Positions 49,201 through 62,172 of a stretch of DNA of 64,000 bases are shown here, in pieces. The position numbers and the translations under genes are program-made. The stretch spans positions 1 through 64,000 of the forward strand of contig VWZF01004896.1 of the NCBI GenBank assembly GCA_013396755.1, written 5' to 3'. The notes below the pieces were generated by a model, which worked only from the letters and a program-made list of their open reading frames with translations, ran no database searches and was not told the origin of the DNA. The DNA is from Sclerurus mexicanus (taxonomy: Eukaryota; Chordata; Aves; Passeriformes; Furnariidae). The stretch's first letter is position 1; each line of letters starts with the position of its first letter.

Positions 49201-51780
49201 GTTAATTAAATTGTATAGTCATAAGCCAAACAGTGAGCAAGAAAAACAGCTTCCCTGCTAAGAATTGGAAGCCATACTTATTCTGGCTGGATGCTTAAAG
49301 GCGTGAAAAGATTATTTTAGATATTAAAGTGAAATTTATATAAAGCACCACAGAGCAATATTGCTAGGTCCTTTTCTTTTTAGGTTATACCAAAGGAGCA
49401 AAAATAGAGTTAGAAAAACTCAGTTAGGAGGTCTATAATAATTAAAAAGTTGGAAACGAGCAGAAGAAGGTTTTTGCAGACATATCTGGGGTTCAATCAC
49501 ATTATGAAGTGATTACAGAAAGGATGAGGTGGTGCACAAGGAGCTCTTGTCCCTGTGGAGTGATAGGAGCAAATGTCAGGGAAACTCCCTGGGCTCTGGG
49601 TGAGTTGCTTCCCCTGCTGCAAAATGTGATTCTGTAAGGCCTTGGGAAGGGACTGTGGCTGTGGACATTATGTCCTGCTCTCCTTGCTGCCTGGTGCTGG
49701 AAGAGAGTAATTTGTGAGTTATCAGGTGGTTGTTGGGGAAACATATTCCTCAGTGCTTCAAATACACGAGGTTTCTGCACTCTGTGGATCTATGGCTGGG
49801 CTTGAAGCCAGAATCCTTTTGCTGTTTGTTCTTGAAAAATAGTTTACCTGTTTTATTTTGTTCTACATAACCCTGCATTTTGAGGGCTATGTTTCTTCTG
49901 TGAGTATAATACCTTGAATATTGATTCAACAGGGCATATGAGAATTTTTGGTCCATTTGAAAACAGAAAGACCCAACCAAATCACAAATGAAACAACAAA
50001 CCCCCAACAAATAACAAACCAAAACTTTGATTCCTGTAGCTCATGATAAAATTACATACCTCTTTTGAAAGTGCATTCCTCCCAGTGTAATGAGACTGTA
50101 GTCTATTTCTCAATACTACTGCAATACCCCCCAGCCCCACATTGCTTAATTCAGCGCAGCCTCTAAGTAGCACTGAGCTCAACTTCAGGGAAAAAAACAA
50201 ACCAAAACCTCTCTTTATGTTGTACTTGAAAATGATTATTTACTTTAAACTGTTATATTAAAAAGGACCCCTCGGTAGGGTTTTCATCTGCTTCTGGACA
50301 CCTGGTTAACATTAAGAACAATTTACCAAAGAGTTTTGTGCAGGGATACAGAGCTTACCCTGAGAATTTAATCACATATTTTACCAGCCTTATGTGGGTA
50401 GTTCAGCTGTGCACATGAATGTTTTTCAGCAGGATTATTGTAGTTCTCTCTAAGAAGGTATACAGCTTTCTTTTTTACATCACAGGGTTTTGTAGCACTT
50501 TTTAATAATAAATACTCCTCTGAAGGTGCTGCTTCATACAGCTAGAGCTTTCAGATCAGCATCACTTATTGGCAGTGATTGCTAGTGCTGTGGTTTTAAT
50601 AAAAGCAGTATCAGAGGATCGTGTTCTGAAGCATATTTTGTAAGTAAAATTGTATAGGCATATTCTGCACAGGCTCTTGTTTTCTAAAACTTGACATTTG
50701 TAGAAGTTATTTGAATAGTTTGAACGAGCTTGCTGATCCATTCACAAGGACTTCTTGTCTTCTCTAATGTGAGGGATGTGTTTAGCAAATCTGATGTAAA
50801 ATAATTTTCAACCTCAGGAAACCAGTGCAGTTATTCCTGTTAGATAGAGAGATGAAGGGGTCAAATTTTTCTTTTACTTGTGGTAGTTTTGGCCATTATA
50901 TTCCCAAAACTGCAGCCACGGACATAACTGGAATTTGAGAACAGAGTATGCAATCACAGACTTCTCTTTTGGTAGTGATTGCTTGTAAAAGGAGTGTTTG
51001 GAGGATATTTTGTTTGGCAGAACAAATTTCGATTTAAAAAAAAAATCATGAAAATCTCAGCTCTCTAACAACTTCCAAATTAATTTAGGTGATGGGAAAT
51101 GTCCGATTAACTGGCATATGCATTTCATTCCCATTGCACAAGCACATACTTAGGAATGTTTCATTTGAATAACAAATAATAGTTTTTTATGAAGGATGGG
51201 AAGGAAGAGAGGAGAGAGAGATAAGTGTCTGTTTTGTAGGCATTCTCAATGTCTTGTAAAGTTGGCTGATTGGGATTAAACTGTACTATTGCTGTGAGAA
51301 CTGAAGGACACAAGGTTGTGGGTCCTGCTGAATTGCATGCAAGTTAACAGACCCGGATGCATCCAACACTGTGATGCAAAATTGATGCTTTACACTTTTT
51401 TTTCCCCAATAAATACAAAGCAAAAATAGAGCTGATGAAGTGTCACAAATGATACCTAAAATGAAATCAGTATAAAGGTCACTAAAACCATCCCTAAAAG
51501 CCTTTGGAAATCTTTGATGATATTTCAAACTCTACTTGTTTTTTTGTTGTTTTTATTTCTATAAAGAGAATAAAATTGTACACGTTTTTAATTATCACAG
51601 TATAATTAAAAAGGTAAAACCCAGGCTACAGTTAATTTTGGTGTGGATTGCCAAAATCAAAATATATACAGGTGAGGTAAATTTTAAAACAGGCAAGCTC
51701 ACCTTTCTTTGTTTTCATTTTCATATTGCTGTGCTACTTAAACTGTTCTTGCTGTCTTAAACAGGCATCATTCTGCAAAA
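46246..51780. other. Unique AT-rich non-coding DNA
   Basis: About 5.5 kb with no recognisable gene or transposon. The 121-codon + frame at 46862-47227 and the 71-codon frame at 48556-48771 show no domain. An AC-rich run is near 50011-50023. Confidence 0.5.
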
Positions 51781-51785
51781 CTCGC

Positions 51786-52422
51786 TGTGGCGGCTTGACC
51801 CTCGATAAATGCCTGGTGTCCAGCAAAACTGTTTTAAGGCCTTTCTCCCCGCCCCCACTTTTCACCTTCCAGAGGAAGGGAAAAGAAAACCAGCTAGGAA
51901 TTTATGACTAGAGATAACAACCAAAAGAGAAGCTTTGATTAATACCACGGGCAAAGCAGAACTTAGAATAATGCTTAAATTTATTACTAACAAACTAAAA
52001 CTAAAANCTCCCCCTGCTCCGGCAGGGGGGTCTTTGCACCCCGATGGATCCCATGGGCTTCGAGGGGACAGCTCGTAATCACCATGGTCATCACCAACGT
52101 AGTCAGGGAATAATAGTTTTAAGTCCTCTCCCTGATCTGTGGGGTCCCTCCCCCTCCTTCTCCTCTTCTCCTTCTGCACTGACCTTGATGTCTGCGTTGT
52201 GATGTTGTTAATCCATGGCTGCCAATTTCTAACTGCGCAACAGCTTCTTAAGTATGTTTTCACACAGGGGTGTAACTTAGTGGTTCAAAAGCAGGAAGTT
52301 TTCCTCGGAGCTGGCCCTCATTGGCTCTGCTCTATAGGATGGAGGGAAACTTCCAGAGGCTTCCAACAGAAGCCAATCTTCCTCTTAAAAATAAAAAACC
52401 CTAATCGGAGAAACCCATGACA
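51786..52422 (-). mobile_element. Solo LTR, 637 bp, perfect 5-bp target duplication
   Basis: Seen: CTCGC directly flanks both ends (51781-51785 and 52423-52427). In LTR sense (- strand) it starts TGTCATGGGTTTCTCC and ends CAAGCCGCCACA, so it has TG...CA ends. AATAAA is the complement of 51980-51985. Several CpG sites survive (near 51791, 51801, 52020, 52041, 52060), which suggests a fairly recent insertion. One base (52007) is undetermined. A 5-bp duplication is as expected for ERVL-type elements. No proviral interior adjoins. Open frames of 133 and 93 codons inside it are chance frames. Confidence 0.88.
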
Positions 52423-52427
52423 CTCGC

Positions 52428-53471
52428 TCAAGGCTTGACGGTTTCTGATTATTCCTGACTTCCTCAAATATTCTCCTTTTTTAAGAGATGCCGCTAATGT
52501 TTGTTCCTTTACTTTCTGGGGAGTTGAAGGTATTTTCAAAAATTGTCTAGATAAAACCTAAATGTCAGCTTCTCTAAGGCAGTTAAGTACCAAGTTCAGT
52601 GGGAGTTAATGACTTATAGAAGACAGAAACACCTTTGGAGATAGGGGCTTAAGTGCCTTTTTCTATCTCAAGGAAAAAAGAGGCAAAGGTCTTCTATTAT
52701 TCATGTTTCATAGACACAGATGTGCTTTCAGTACAGTAATTACAACTCTATAGAGCCTGACAGAATTTTGTTTGCATTTGTAGCACAGAACTATAATATA
52801 TTTCTTTTGTAAATAGTCATAGTCAATAAGTGCCTGCATCATGTGCGCCATGCTCCAGGTGATCTCCATTGGGATGATGTGTTCTTTGCTTGTTTATGTG
52901 GGAGTAGATGTGGTTAGGGGTGGAAGGGACCTTTTCCCCTTCCTACCCTGCTGTGTTAGCAAGTTGTGATAGAGTGGATCTTCAGGGAAAGTGTGTTGTA
53001 ATCACAGCAGGGAAGGCTTGGGTTGCTAGCAAGCAGCTGTTTGCCTTGTCTTTTCCCCTGGCTACATTTTGGGGACATTTTTGGGATTACAGTCTACTAC
53101 TCTGGCTCTGCCCGTAACAAAAAGACAACAGGTCCTTTATTTGTAGTGAAAGCTCTTCTGAATCAAGTCAATCCTTGGTTGTCACAGTGTCTAACACATC
53201 ACTGTCTTGATTCTGAGTATGACATTAAGCTTTCTCTGCTGGAAAAAAAAAAAAAAGCAAAGGTCTAATGTGGCACAATCCTGAACTGTTTGTACTTAGA
53301 AGGGCCTTGCAGTTGCAGAGCAAATGGAAGAAATAGCACTTAGTAGACTGTAGGCTGTCCTGCACATTCCAGCAATAGAGTATTTGGCTTTGACACCATT
53401 TTTCTTGGAATGGGTGAAGTGACAACAAACATCTTCAAAGCAGTTTGCTTTAAGTTTCCTCTTTTCTGCAG
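52428..53471. other. Unique non-coding DNA
   Basis: No gene recognised. An A-tract lies at 53241-53254. Immediately before 53472 is a good pyrimidine tract and CTGCAG. Confidence 0.5.
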
Positions 53472-53693
53472 GATTTTAGGAGAGTGCCAGGAGGGGATAC
53501 AGCGATGTACCTCCTGGGATTAACACGTTATATCATATCTGTCTGCCTAATGCAGAGGAATCTCTGGTAATGTTAAGTGCCTGACACTTCAAAGGGAGCT
53601 AGAAATCACCAGCCGAGATATTTATAGTCTTTCTATAGCGAAGTGTCTTAATGTCTCCAGATCAGTAGCTGCCTTGGATCTGAAGCAGGACAA
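53472..53693 (+). ncRNA. Candidate non-coding or untranslated exon (222 bp)
   Basis: Seen: the block is bounded by GTTTCCTCTTTTCTGCAG| and |GTAAGT, a strong acceptor and a perfect donor hexamer. It keeps four CpG sites and is less AT-rich than its flanks. All three frames contain stops; the longest open part, in the second half, ends at a TAA formed across the donor and looks like ordinary protein sequence, so a decayed coding exon is possible. I infer a non-coding transcript exon or 5' untranslated exon on the + strand. A 16-base micro-exon-like segment with acceptor and GTAAGT follows at about 53754-53770, but that may be chance. Confidence 0.3.
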
Positions 53694-54229
53694 GTAAGTC
53701 TGTTTTTGTTATCCATTCCAGTGCCTCTTCTTTTTTTTCCTTTTGTTTTGTTCTGCTTGGTCAGGAGGGACTACTTGTAGGTAAGTTGACTCAGTGTCAT
53801 GTGTCAGTCACTGTAGAGAAAACCCAAGTGTAAAAAGAAGAGGAGACAGACAAGCAGGGAAGAGCAAAGCAGATCTCCTGCAGGGCAGGAATAAGATGCC
53901 TCTGTGTGGCCTCAGTACAATGGGCCCTGAACTTCAGCTGTGTCATTGAGCTGTGCCTGGGTGTCCAGGTCCAACCCAGGCAGAGGGAGATTTCAGCATG
54001 CTGCTTTTTTGAACATATTCAGGCAGGCACAGAGTCCTGCACTGCCAGGCAGGGTTAAATGAGTCAACATGTTTAAAGGTTGTAGTTCTCTGCTCCATGC
54101 TGGGGAAATATTTTGGGAGCAGGAGGCGTTCACAGGGGCCTGGTGGGTGCTGTCTTGTCAAACTGCTTCAGAGAACAGGGAGAGTATGCAGAGTTCACAA
54201 TAGAGAAAAGGCAAAAATGAGTTTTTTCA
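53694..54229. other. Unique non-coding DNA
   Basis: No gene or repeat recognised. Confidence 0.45.
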
Positions 54230-54862
54230 ACTATGGAATGGCCTATGCAGCACTGGGTGCACTGGTGTACTGGGCTACATCAAAAGCAGTGTGGCCATCA
54301 GGTCAAGGGAAGTGATTCTGCCCCTTTGCTCTGCTCTGGTGTGACCCCACCTGAAGTGCTGCTTCCAACTCTGGAGTCATCAGCACAGGATGGACATGGG
54401 CCTGTTGGAGCAAGTCCAGAGGAAGGTCACCAGGTTGATTAGAGGGATGGAGCACCTCTCCTATGAGAAAAGGCTGAGAGTATTGGATTTGTCCAGTCTG
54501 GAAAAGAGAAGGTTTCGGGGTGACCTAATTGTGACTTTCCAGTAGCTGAAGGGAGCCGACAAGAAAGATGGGGAGGGATTTTTTACAAGAGCATGTATTG
54601 ACAGAACAAGGGCAAGGGGTAATGGCTTCAAACTGAAAGAGAATATGTTTAGGTTAGATATTAGGAAGCAATTCTTTACTGTGAGTGTGGTGAGGCAGAT
54701 TTCCCAGAGAAGGTGTGGGTGGTCCATCCCTGGAAGTGTTTAAGGCAAGGCTGAATGGAGCTCTGAGCAACCTGGTATAAGGTGTCCCTGCCCATGGCAG
54801 GGGGGTTGAACCATACTATCTCTAAGATTCCTTCCAAACCAAACCATTCTATGATTCTATGA
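54230..54862 (+). mobile_element. 5'-truncated CR1 LINE with intact 3' end
   Basis: Seen: the translation from about 54273, in one frame with a few stops, gives YIKSSVAIRSREVILPLCSA and later LEKRRFRGDLI, RTRGNGFKLK and RLDIRKQFFTV. These are landmarks of the C-terminal end of the CR1 reverse-transcriptase protein. The 3' untranslated end finishes with the diagnostic repeat ATTCTATGATTCTATGA (54846-54862). The copy begins within the reverse-transcriptase gene, as expected from incomplete reverse transcription. Stops and losses in the reading frame make it dead. CR1 is the dominant LINE of birds and other reptiles. Confidence 0.95.
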
Positions 54863-57800
54863 CCGTTTATAGGGTTTCTGTTACTTGTGCTGCTTAGGGT
54901 ATAGCTGTGTTCTGCAGGGCAGTACAGAGCAAAGAGATGCAGGTTGTCTCCAAGGTCTCAAGGGCTGGAGCACCATAGATATGGTACTGTGATACAGGTA
55001 TCTTATGCAGATTTTCTACAGGATTTTAGTGAAATAGTTAGCTCAAGCAACATTTCACGAAGCTCTGAGCACAGCTGGCTCTGTGCCACCTGCTCTGTTG
55101 TATTTGAGTTCCCCATTGAGGCCAGGCTAGGGGTGTCCTTTCCAGGGCTGTTTTCTCTGCCTAGTTGCATGGTTTGCTGTGGATTTCAGATGAGGCCACA
55201 AGTAAGCAAGGTGGGAGTTTGGGATGATAAGCACCAAATAAACATAACAGGGGAAAGGAATCCCTAAAACTGTGGTTGAGTTTTACACATAGGAGGGTGC
55301 CTTGTGTTCCCTTCTCACAGTGGTGCAGCACAGTCCCTACACAGCTGTGAGAAGTCTGTACTTTGAAGCACAGTCTGTACTTGCTGGAGCACAGTTATAG
55401 GGAATTCAAGTCCATGTGCATCCCTCTATCCAGATGTTCTTTTGCTTTACTTACACTGAAAATGTAGAAGATTCAACAGAAAACATATCTCTCTGCTGAT
55501 GTAGATTTAGCAGTTTCAAAATTTATTCTGGCACTTGAGTGGGCATTTTAAATTATTTTTGAAAAAAAGAATATGATGCTGAGGTTACTGTGTCTGGAAA
55601 CACTGAGGATAGTTTCAGATTTGTGTTTATACCACTTCAGAACAAGGTCAGCTTCTAGTTTGCAGTACAGTGCAGTTATATTGTCTCTGAGGGTCTGCAC
55701 ATACTTGTGTTACGACTACAGATCTCCCTGCTTGTTTTCCTCTGGACTGGCTCCAGAAGCTGATACTGTGATAGTAGCAGTGATACCAACCTGTAACCAG
55801 AATACCTTGAGTTGTATGATTTTTTTTTTAACTGAATCATGCTACTTTCACAGTCTACAATTTGCCTTTAGTCTAAAGGTTATTTCTCATCCACCTTGGA
55901 CTTCCAGAGGACTTTTTTTTAATCTCGGGTTCTGTTTTCCCCAAGAAAAATCTCATCTAAATGAGATTTTTTTCTCTCCTCTATGTAGATATAGTTTTAT
56001 AGATATATTTTCTAACAAAAAGAAAGGGTTTTTTTGTTTTATACTAATAAGTCCCCAAATTGCATTATCAATTATTAATCTTTTTGTGGGGTTTACCTAA
56101 TGAAAAAAAATAAATATTTATTTGTGTAAGACAAAACACAAATAGTTACAACTTAGGCAAATTGAGAACAAAACCAGAGTATTCCTACCAATGAATTCCT
56201 GACTTGGTGCTTGGACTGTAGTTCATGTGAAGAAGGAGCATCTTTGCTTTTCTTCTTCATTACACCAGTGCAAAATAACATGGAGACAGAAACTCTTCCT
56301 GTGAGAGGAGCACTGAATGTTTTAGTGTTTAGCTGTTGTGAATCATATTGTCTTCTCTAAGGAGAAAGGCTTATAAACTTTATTCTTTTCTTTGCCTGCT
56401 GAACTTGTAGCTTTCAGGTCTCAATTATGTTTAATTCTGTAAACTTGCATCAATTCTGTAAGCTCACATCATTATGATGCCATTGATTAATTTGTCTTTA
56501 ATGAATTTGTTGTTTCATGTGAGGCTTTGTATAATTTTTTATCACTGAGATGAAAACATGAGTTTGGCTTGAAGATAACCCTTATTTTAGGAGTGTCATC
56601 ATTAATCTATTTGTCCTTTTTAACTTTATTTGCCTAAAAACTACAGTTAGGCATCCTAGCCAGGGAAAAAGTCTTTCCTTTTAAAAAACCTCCAAAATGA
56701 AATTTATCTTCTTGTGACCCACTTTGTCACTTTGAAATAAATTTCTTGAGCCTCATCAATACAGATTTTTCCAGATGAATTAGTTGCTGTTGTCTCTGTC
56801 TTCCTCGAAAGGACCTGGGTTTTCGATTTGGTGGCTGAACACAAGGCACGGATGACTGATTGTATAGTGGTGCTGTGCAGGATCTTACAGCCCATCATTT
56901 CTGGCAGACTTGGACACTACTGTCTTGCCATGCTAAATTGTGGCTTATCTGCAGTTAATGCAGTGAATTGGGAAAAGCAGGGTTGAAACCTTCTTCCCTT
57001 GGAGAAAAATTCTACAGTCTGTGCAGGGGCCCAAAATATAGTTACATAAATTAATCTTTCTACACTGGAAACTCTTTATTCAAACTAAACAATAATGTTG
57101 TGTTTTAGCCTTCTGTAATGCCTTAGCTACCTGTGGTTAATGTACAAGTAGTTTCATTGAGTACAAAGGTTATATGTTGGGATGACTAGATAAAACGCTG
57201 ACACTTCTGAAAACACCTCTCAAGGGAAGACATGGGTGTTTCTCTTGTCTTGTGAGACTGACTTGTCCTTTTTTCAGACGAGCAGTCTCACTTCAGATGA
57301 AGGGCAAGGATATTTTGGTTAAATCACTGTAATACTCCTGAAAAATATTACTCACTTTAGAGTAATGCTGAATACATAAATAAAAATAAAGCAGGCCTAA
57401 GCAACAATTTAAAATCCGGCTTGTTTTTTTGAGCTGAACAAAACAAGAGCATACGTAGTTCCTCATGCTGGTGGTACACTGCAGTGGTTTAGTAATGAGA
57501 CTTTTGTAAAGGAAGTACTAATCTCCACATTTTCCTGAATCACAGTCAACAAATATGTAAACATTAGTGTCTGTACACAGCTCTATTACAAAATACACTG
57601 ATTTTCCCTGTCTGATCTGCCTCCTGTTAAGGAGGCAGCTTGTAAGGTCAGCATACAAAAATCCTCATGCATGATACATTTATTTAATGTCTTTATTGCT
57701 AAAATCAACTTACATTTAATTCTTTTGGTTGGCAGAAAGTATCCCAAATAAAATTCTTCTCTCCTTGTGTCTAATAGAAACAAATTCTGAGCTTCTCTTG

Positions 57801-59929
57801 TTTAACAACTGTGTAACCTCTTGCATCAAGATTAAACACTTTGTTTTGTCCCCAGGCAGTTGTATATTTATTACTCTTGAGGCAGTGGTATTTGAAATAA
57901 ATAGAATTGAAAGATCCTGAGAAATGGTTTCTGAAACACATATATTGAATTATTCTCTCCTGTGTGAGCAGAAAATGCTTCTGATGCTTCTCCCTGCACC
58001 CTTGCAAAGGAAAATAGCTGATATAAAAATATTACATGATGAGATGGTGAATAGGTAAGCATTTTTATCCTTAGTCAGTGAGGCTTTTTGCTGCTTATTG
58101 TCCTGAAAATAATTGTTCTTTATGGAATGTATTGCTATTCACTAAATATAACATAGGTAAGGGCATAATAAAGGACAAAATAAAATACAAAAGAAAAAAG
58201 TTTCTCCTTTTCATGCCTATAAAGGTACAAATGGAAACAAAAAATTAATCCATGGCTTGCAAATAGTCTTAAAAACTTCTCAAGATTCTGATATATTTTG
58301 GGCTGGTGACAGGGTTTATTTCTTCTCCCTGATCAAAATAGCAAATGCTCACCAAGACGAAAAGTTCTTTTATGTTATAAGGGAAACAATTTCCGTGTAG
58401 CTTTTGTGTGTGTGTACGCATATTCATAAAATATGGATTAGCAGTGCTAAGTATTCAGCTAAGTAAATATTCATAAAATAAAGGTGGAATTGATATGCAT
58501 TTCCCAATAGAGAGTTATAAGCATATTTTGAGTTCTTAGTAAAAAAATCAAACTAAGGGAAGAGAAGGCACTTTCTTTTGTCTGGACATTTTGAATATGC
58601 TATTGCTAATATTTTTAAATGTACATAAATCAGGCATATTGCTTAAAACATGTAATAAAAAAGAATCCAAAATGTCTGTCTTTCTTTGCATTCTCAGTTG
58701 TGTCTTTGGGGTACATTAAAGTTGCATGTTTAAGTTTGTCTTTAGAACTATGAGAGGTAGATATGCCTTTTTAAAATAAAATCTTAAATTCTCAGAAGTG
58801 TAGGATCTGGGGCCTTGTTAGCAATACATGCTAACAACTATTGGAAGGCTCAATAAATAAATGAAGGTTGACCCAAAATATTTGTTTATTGTTGCTTTTT
58901 GCAACACTGAAACTTCTAATTTATTTTGCATAGTTTACTGTCTCTCACTATATAATGGCTTTTTGGCACCCCTTACAGATGACTCACCACTAAACTCTTG
59001 ATTTATACTGAATTTAAGGAAATAAGATATATGCTGCAGTCCTCAACTGTATACTTGTAGGTATGCCTGACAGCCTTCTTTGCAGTACCCATGATCATTT
59101 AGAGTAATAAAATGGAATTGTTTTTGAATAAACCAAAAAGTAAGTGGATGTTCTAAAGCTTTACCTGAGAGATCTCAAGAATGGCTCTATTTCAAGCAGC
59201 CCATTGAATCAGGGAAAAATTAAATGCTGTTATCCAAACAGGTAAAGGTTTAATAAAAATCAAACTCCTCAAAGTAAAACAGAATGCAAATACATTTTTT
59301 GCTATTGTTTTTATTTAATGTCTAAAGAGTTGGCTTGGGCTCCTGGTTTTCAGAAATGAAATTACTAAAACCCAAAATGGAAGAATATGTGTTCCTAAAA
59401 TTAGTATTTAATATGATACTGGTTTGGAATTGTCCTGGTCTTTACCTGAATTTCTGCTAGTTTTGCTTCTTTGTTTCTGTTTGGTCTGTTTTTAAAAACT
59501 ATTTCATCCCCTTTTTTCTGTTTTACCCCTTTGCTTGAGTCAGTTGCATCTGGCAGTTCTCTCCCGGCTGGGGAGAAGACAGGCTTAATTGTGCACGTAC
59601 GGAGCAGACAGCTCACATCCTCATCCCTCTCTTCTCTTTTGGTGTTTTGTTCTTGGAACATAAACAGTTCCTTCCAATAGCAGTCATATTTTGGACAGTC
59701 AGGAAATAGAAGGTCTTTGTTCTACTTATTTTATGGATTTTATTTGATTTATTAATGTGTGAGCTATGTGCATTCAGTAGTAATTTCAGTGTGTTCATTG
59801 CCAATGAGGAAAATAATAACAAAAACTTCTTTGGCTGGAGTTAGCCAATAAATAAATAAATGTTATGTATGTAAGAGAGATTTTTTTTATTTCAGAGCTG
59901 TTAGAGGAAAGATGGCCATTGTCATGTCA
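54863..59929. other. Unique AT-rich non-coding DNA
   Basis: About 5 kb without a recognisable gene or transposon. It includes a 175-codon + frame (55573-56100) that is rich in S, L, F and C from a T-rich strand, with no domain and no conserved context; I read it as chance. Confidence 0.5.
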
Positions 59930-60215
59930 TTTGAATATTTTTCTAAATTGCATCTTCAACTGGATGCCACTGATCGTTTCCACACATTGAATAAATTAGA
60001 ACCGTCATAAAGTATGGCAGCAATCTCCGCTAACACAGCTTGTTGATACCTGTTTGTTAAAGTCTATTACTTAAAATCATTCCTTTGGCTTTGTCGATGT
60101 TTACACAGGCCAGCATCATTAATGTTGACTTGGGGTTATCTCTGTGTTCCATAACTAGAATACAGAACATTTTTATCGATTTCTTAGCCACACTCTTCTA
60201 CTTTACTATCACTAA
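59930..60215. promoter_or_regulatory. Possible conserved non-coding element
   Basis: Seen: the block is AT-rich but keeps five CpG sites (near 59973, 60002, 60028, 60095, 60177), has no repeats and no long frame, and contains binding-site-like words such as TGTTTACA (forkhead type, about 60098-60105), ATTAAT and ATCGAT. Retained CpG in AT-rich single-copy DNA is often seen in constrained regulatory sequence. Whether it is conserved cannot be told from one sequence. Confidence 0.25.
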
Positions 60216-61230
60216 ATGAATTTTGATTTATAAAAGAAAAACCCTGGGAGTCAAATGTCAGCTATTATCCAATATATTGCTCTCTGCTGAAAGTAAAATA
60301 GCCTGCATCTCATCTTGAAAATATAATGTATATAAGTCTTCTCTGAAAGAATTTCAATAAAATATTGATGTAAGTACTCTTTTTGTTTTGTATGATAAGG
60401 TGTTTTGAAGATACGGATGAGAACACAAAACAAAGCCTGGAGTCATCCTGTATCTTGTTTTGTTGTGTTTTTTTGAGCTTTTTCACTGGGCATTAATAGT
60501 CACAAAATGTTCATGTTTTATTTGTTCTCATAAGAAAATAGTCTGTGGTATCATCTTGAGTGATCTGTCTTAGTAGATTTTGTGCTGAGACTTATGATCA
60601 AGCCAGAAAAAGCCCAGTAACAAACAAAATTGTATACACTCCTCTGGATATCACATTTCTTATTTACATTGCATTCAGGTGCCCTGCTCTTAAAGAATGT
60701 GTTTCTGCACAATGCTTTTAATTTTTTTATCCTGTGTGTCTAGGTAATACGTGTAATTAGATTTTTTCGTTTAAAGGCAAGTTTGTAATTCCATACACAA
60801 TCTAATATGATTTTCTCTTCACACCTCCCAACCTGAGAACAGATAAATTTAAGTAGCTTGTAGTAAGAAGGCTGATGCCACCTGGAAAATTTGGACATCA
60901 CAGGAGTTAGAAAAATTTTGGCTTCCAGGGACTTGCACACTTGCAAACAAATGCATTAGAATTTATGTGAGTTTTGGTTGTTTTGTTTTGGTTTGTTTGG
61001 GGTTCTTGTGTGGGTTTTTTGAGTTTCTTTTGTTTTGGGGGGATTTTGTTTACTCAAATAGAATAAAAATAATTGTGATTCCAGGGCACTTAGAGTTCTC
61101 TGGGGATGGGTGTCATGATGCAGGGTCGTATATCTGTACATTTTTTTTTTTAAATAGTATATGCTCATTTAATCTCCTTTAGTGACATTATACCAGCACT
61201 TTTCTCACAGGATAGAGAGTCAAAGAGAGA
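60216..61230. other. Unique DNA with a G/T-rich tract
   Basis: The tract 60969-61051 is almost all G and T (GTTTTGGTTTG runs with a GGGGGG block), of the same kind as at 10979-11040. A T-tract is at 61140-61152. Nothing else recognised. Confidence 0.6.
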
Positions 61231-61239
61231 TGTTTACCA

Positions 61240-62172
61240 AACAGATACCCTTAGGGACAGTAGCAGGGTCAGTAACAGATTTGTGTCCAGCTGCCCACGC
61301 TTCTTTGGATGCAGCCCAGAGCATGTTTGATTTCTGGGCTGCAAGTGCACATGGCTGGTTCCCATCCAGCCTCTCATCCACCAGCACTCCAAAGTCCTTC
61401 CCAGCAGGGCTGCTCTTGATGATCCCCCAACCTGGGCTGAAAATGGATGTTGCCCCAACCAAGGTGCAGCACCCTGCACTTGGTCTTGGTAAACCTCGTG
61501 AGATTCCCACTGGCCCACTTCTCAAGCTTGACCAGATCCCTCTGGATGGCATCCCATCCTTCAGGTGTGTCAGCTGCACTGCTCATGTTGGTGTCACCTG
61601 GACATTTGCTGAGGGTGCCCTTGATCCCTTGTCTGTGTCATTAATGAAGGTATTCAATAACAGTTTCCCATACAGACCCCTGAGGGGCACCACTTGTCAC
61701 TCATGTCCATCAGGACATTGTGATGTTGACCACAACCCTCTGGATGCAGCTATCCTACTAATCTCTTACCCATCTAACAGTCCATTCATCAAATTCATCT
61801 CTCTCAAATTTATAGAGAAGGAGGTTGTGGGGGATCATATTAAAGGGCTTTTAATAAATTAAAGGACTTTACAGAAGTCCAGATAAATGACAACTGTAGC
61901 CCTTCCCTTGTCCACTGATGTAGTCACGCCATCATGGAAAGGCACTGGGCTGGTCAGGCAGGATTGCCCTTGGTGAAGCCGTGCTGGTTATCCTGAACCA
62001 CCTCCCTGTTCTCCATGTGCCTTAGCAGAGCTTCTAGGAGGATCCATTCCAGGATCTTCCCAGGCACAGAGGTGAGGCTGACAGGTCTGTAGTTCACAGG
62101 GTACTTCTTCTGACTCTTTTTAAAGATGGAAACAGTGTTTTCCCCTTTCCAGTCAGCTGGGACTTCACCTGA
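61240..62172 (-). mobile_element. CR1 LINE fragment lacking both ends
   Basis: Seen on the - strand: SGEVPADWKGENTVSIFKKS then NYRPVSLTSVPGKILE and QHGFTKG (62172 to about 61965), the fingers part of the CR1 reverse transcriptase. Beyond several frameshifts and stops come TSGAPQGSV-like and ADTPEGWDAIQRDLVKLEKW segments, then a match to the thumb region ending about 61245. The catalytic YADD-type box is destroyed. The element stops before the CR1 3' untranslated end and lacks the ATTCTATG repeat, so it is truncated at its 3' side as well as its 5' side. The 226-codon + strand frame at 61182-61862 is antisense to it and is not a gene. Confidence 0.9.

Noticed and set aside
55573..56100. 175-codon + strand frame
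   Set aside because: The product is dominated by S, L, F, C and I from a T-rich strand, with no domain, no splice context and no neighbouring exon.
61182..61862. Longest open frame of the window, 226 codons on the + strand
   Set aside because: It is antisense to the CR1 reverse-transcriptase fragment on the - strand and has no homology of its own that I can see.
54230..62172. One CR1 split by an inversion (3' part at 54.2 kb, 5' part at 61.2 kb)
   Set aside because: The two pieces overlap by roughly 90 bases of the element and differ in degree of decay, so they are better read as two separate insertions.
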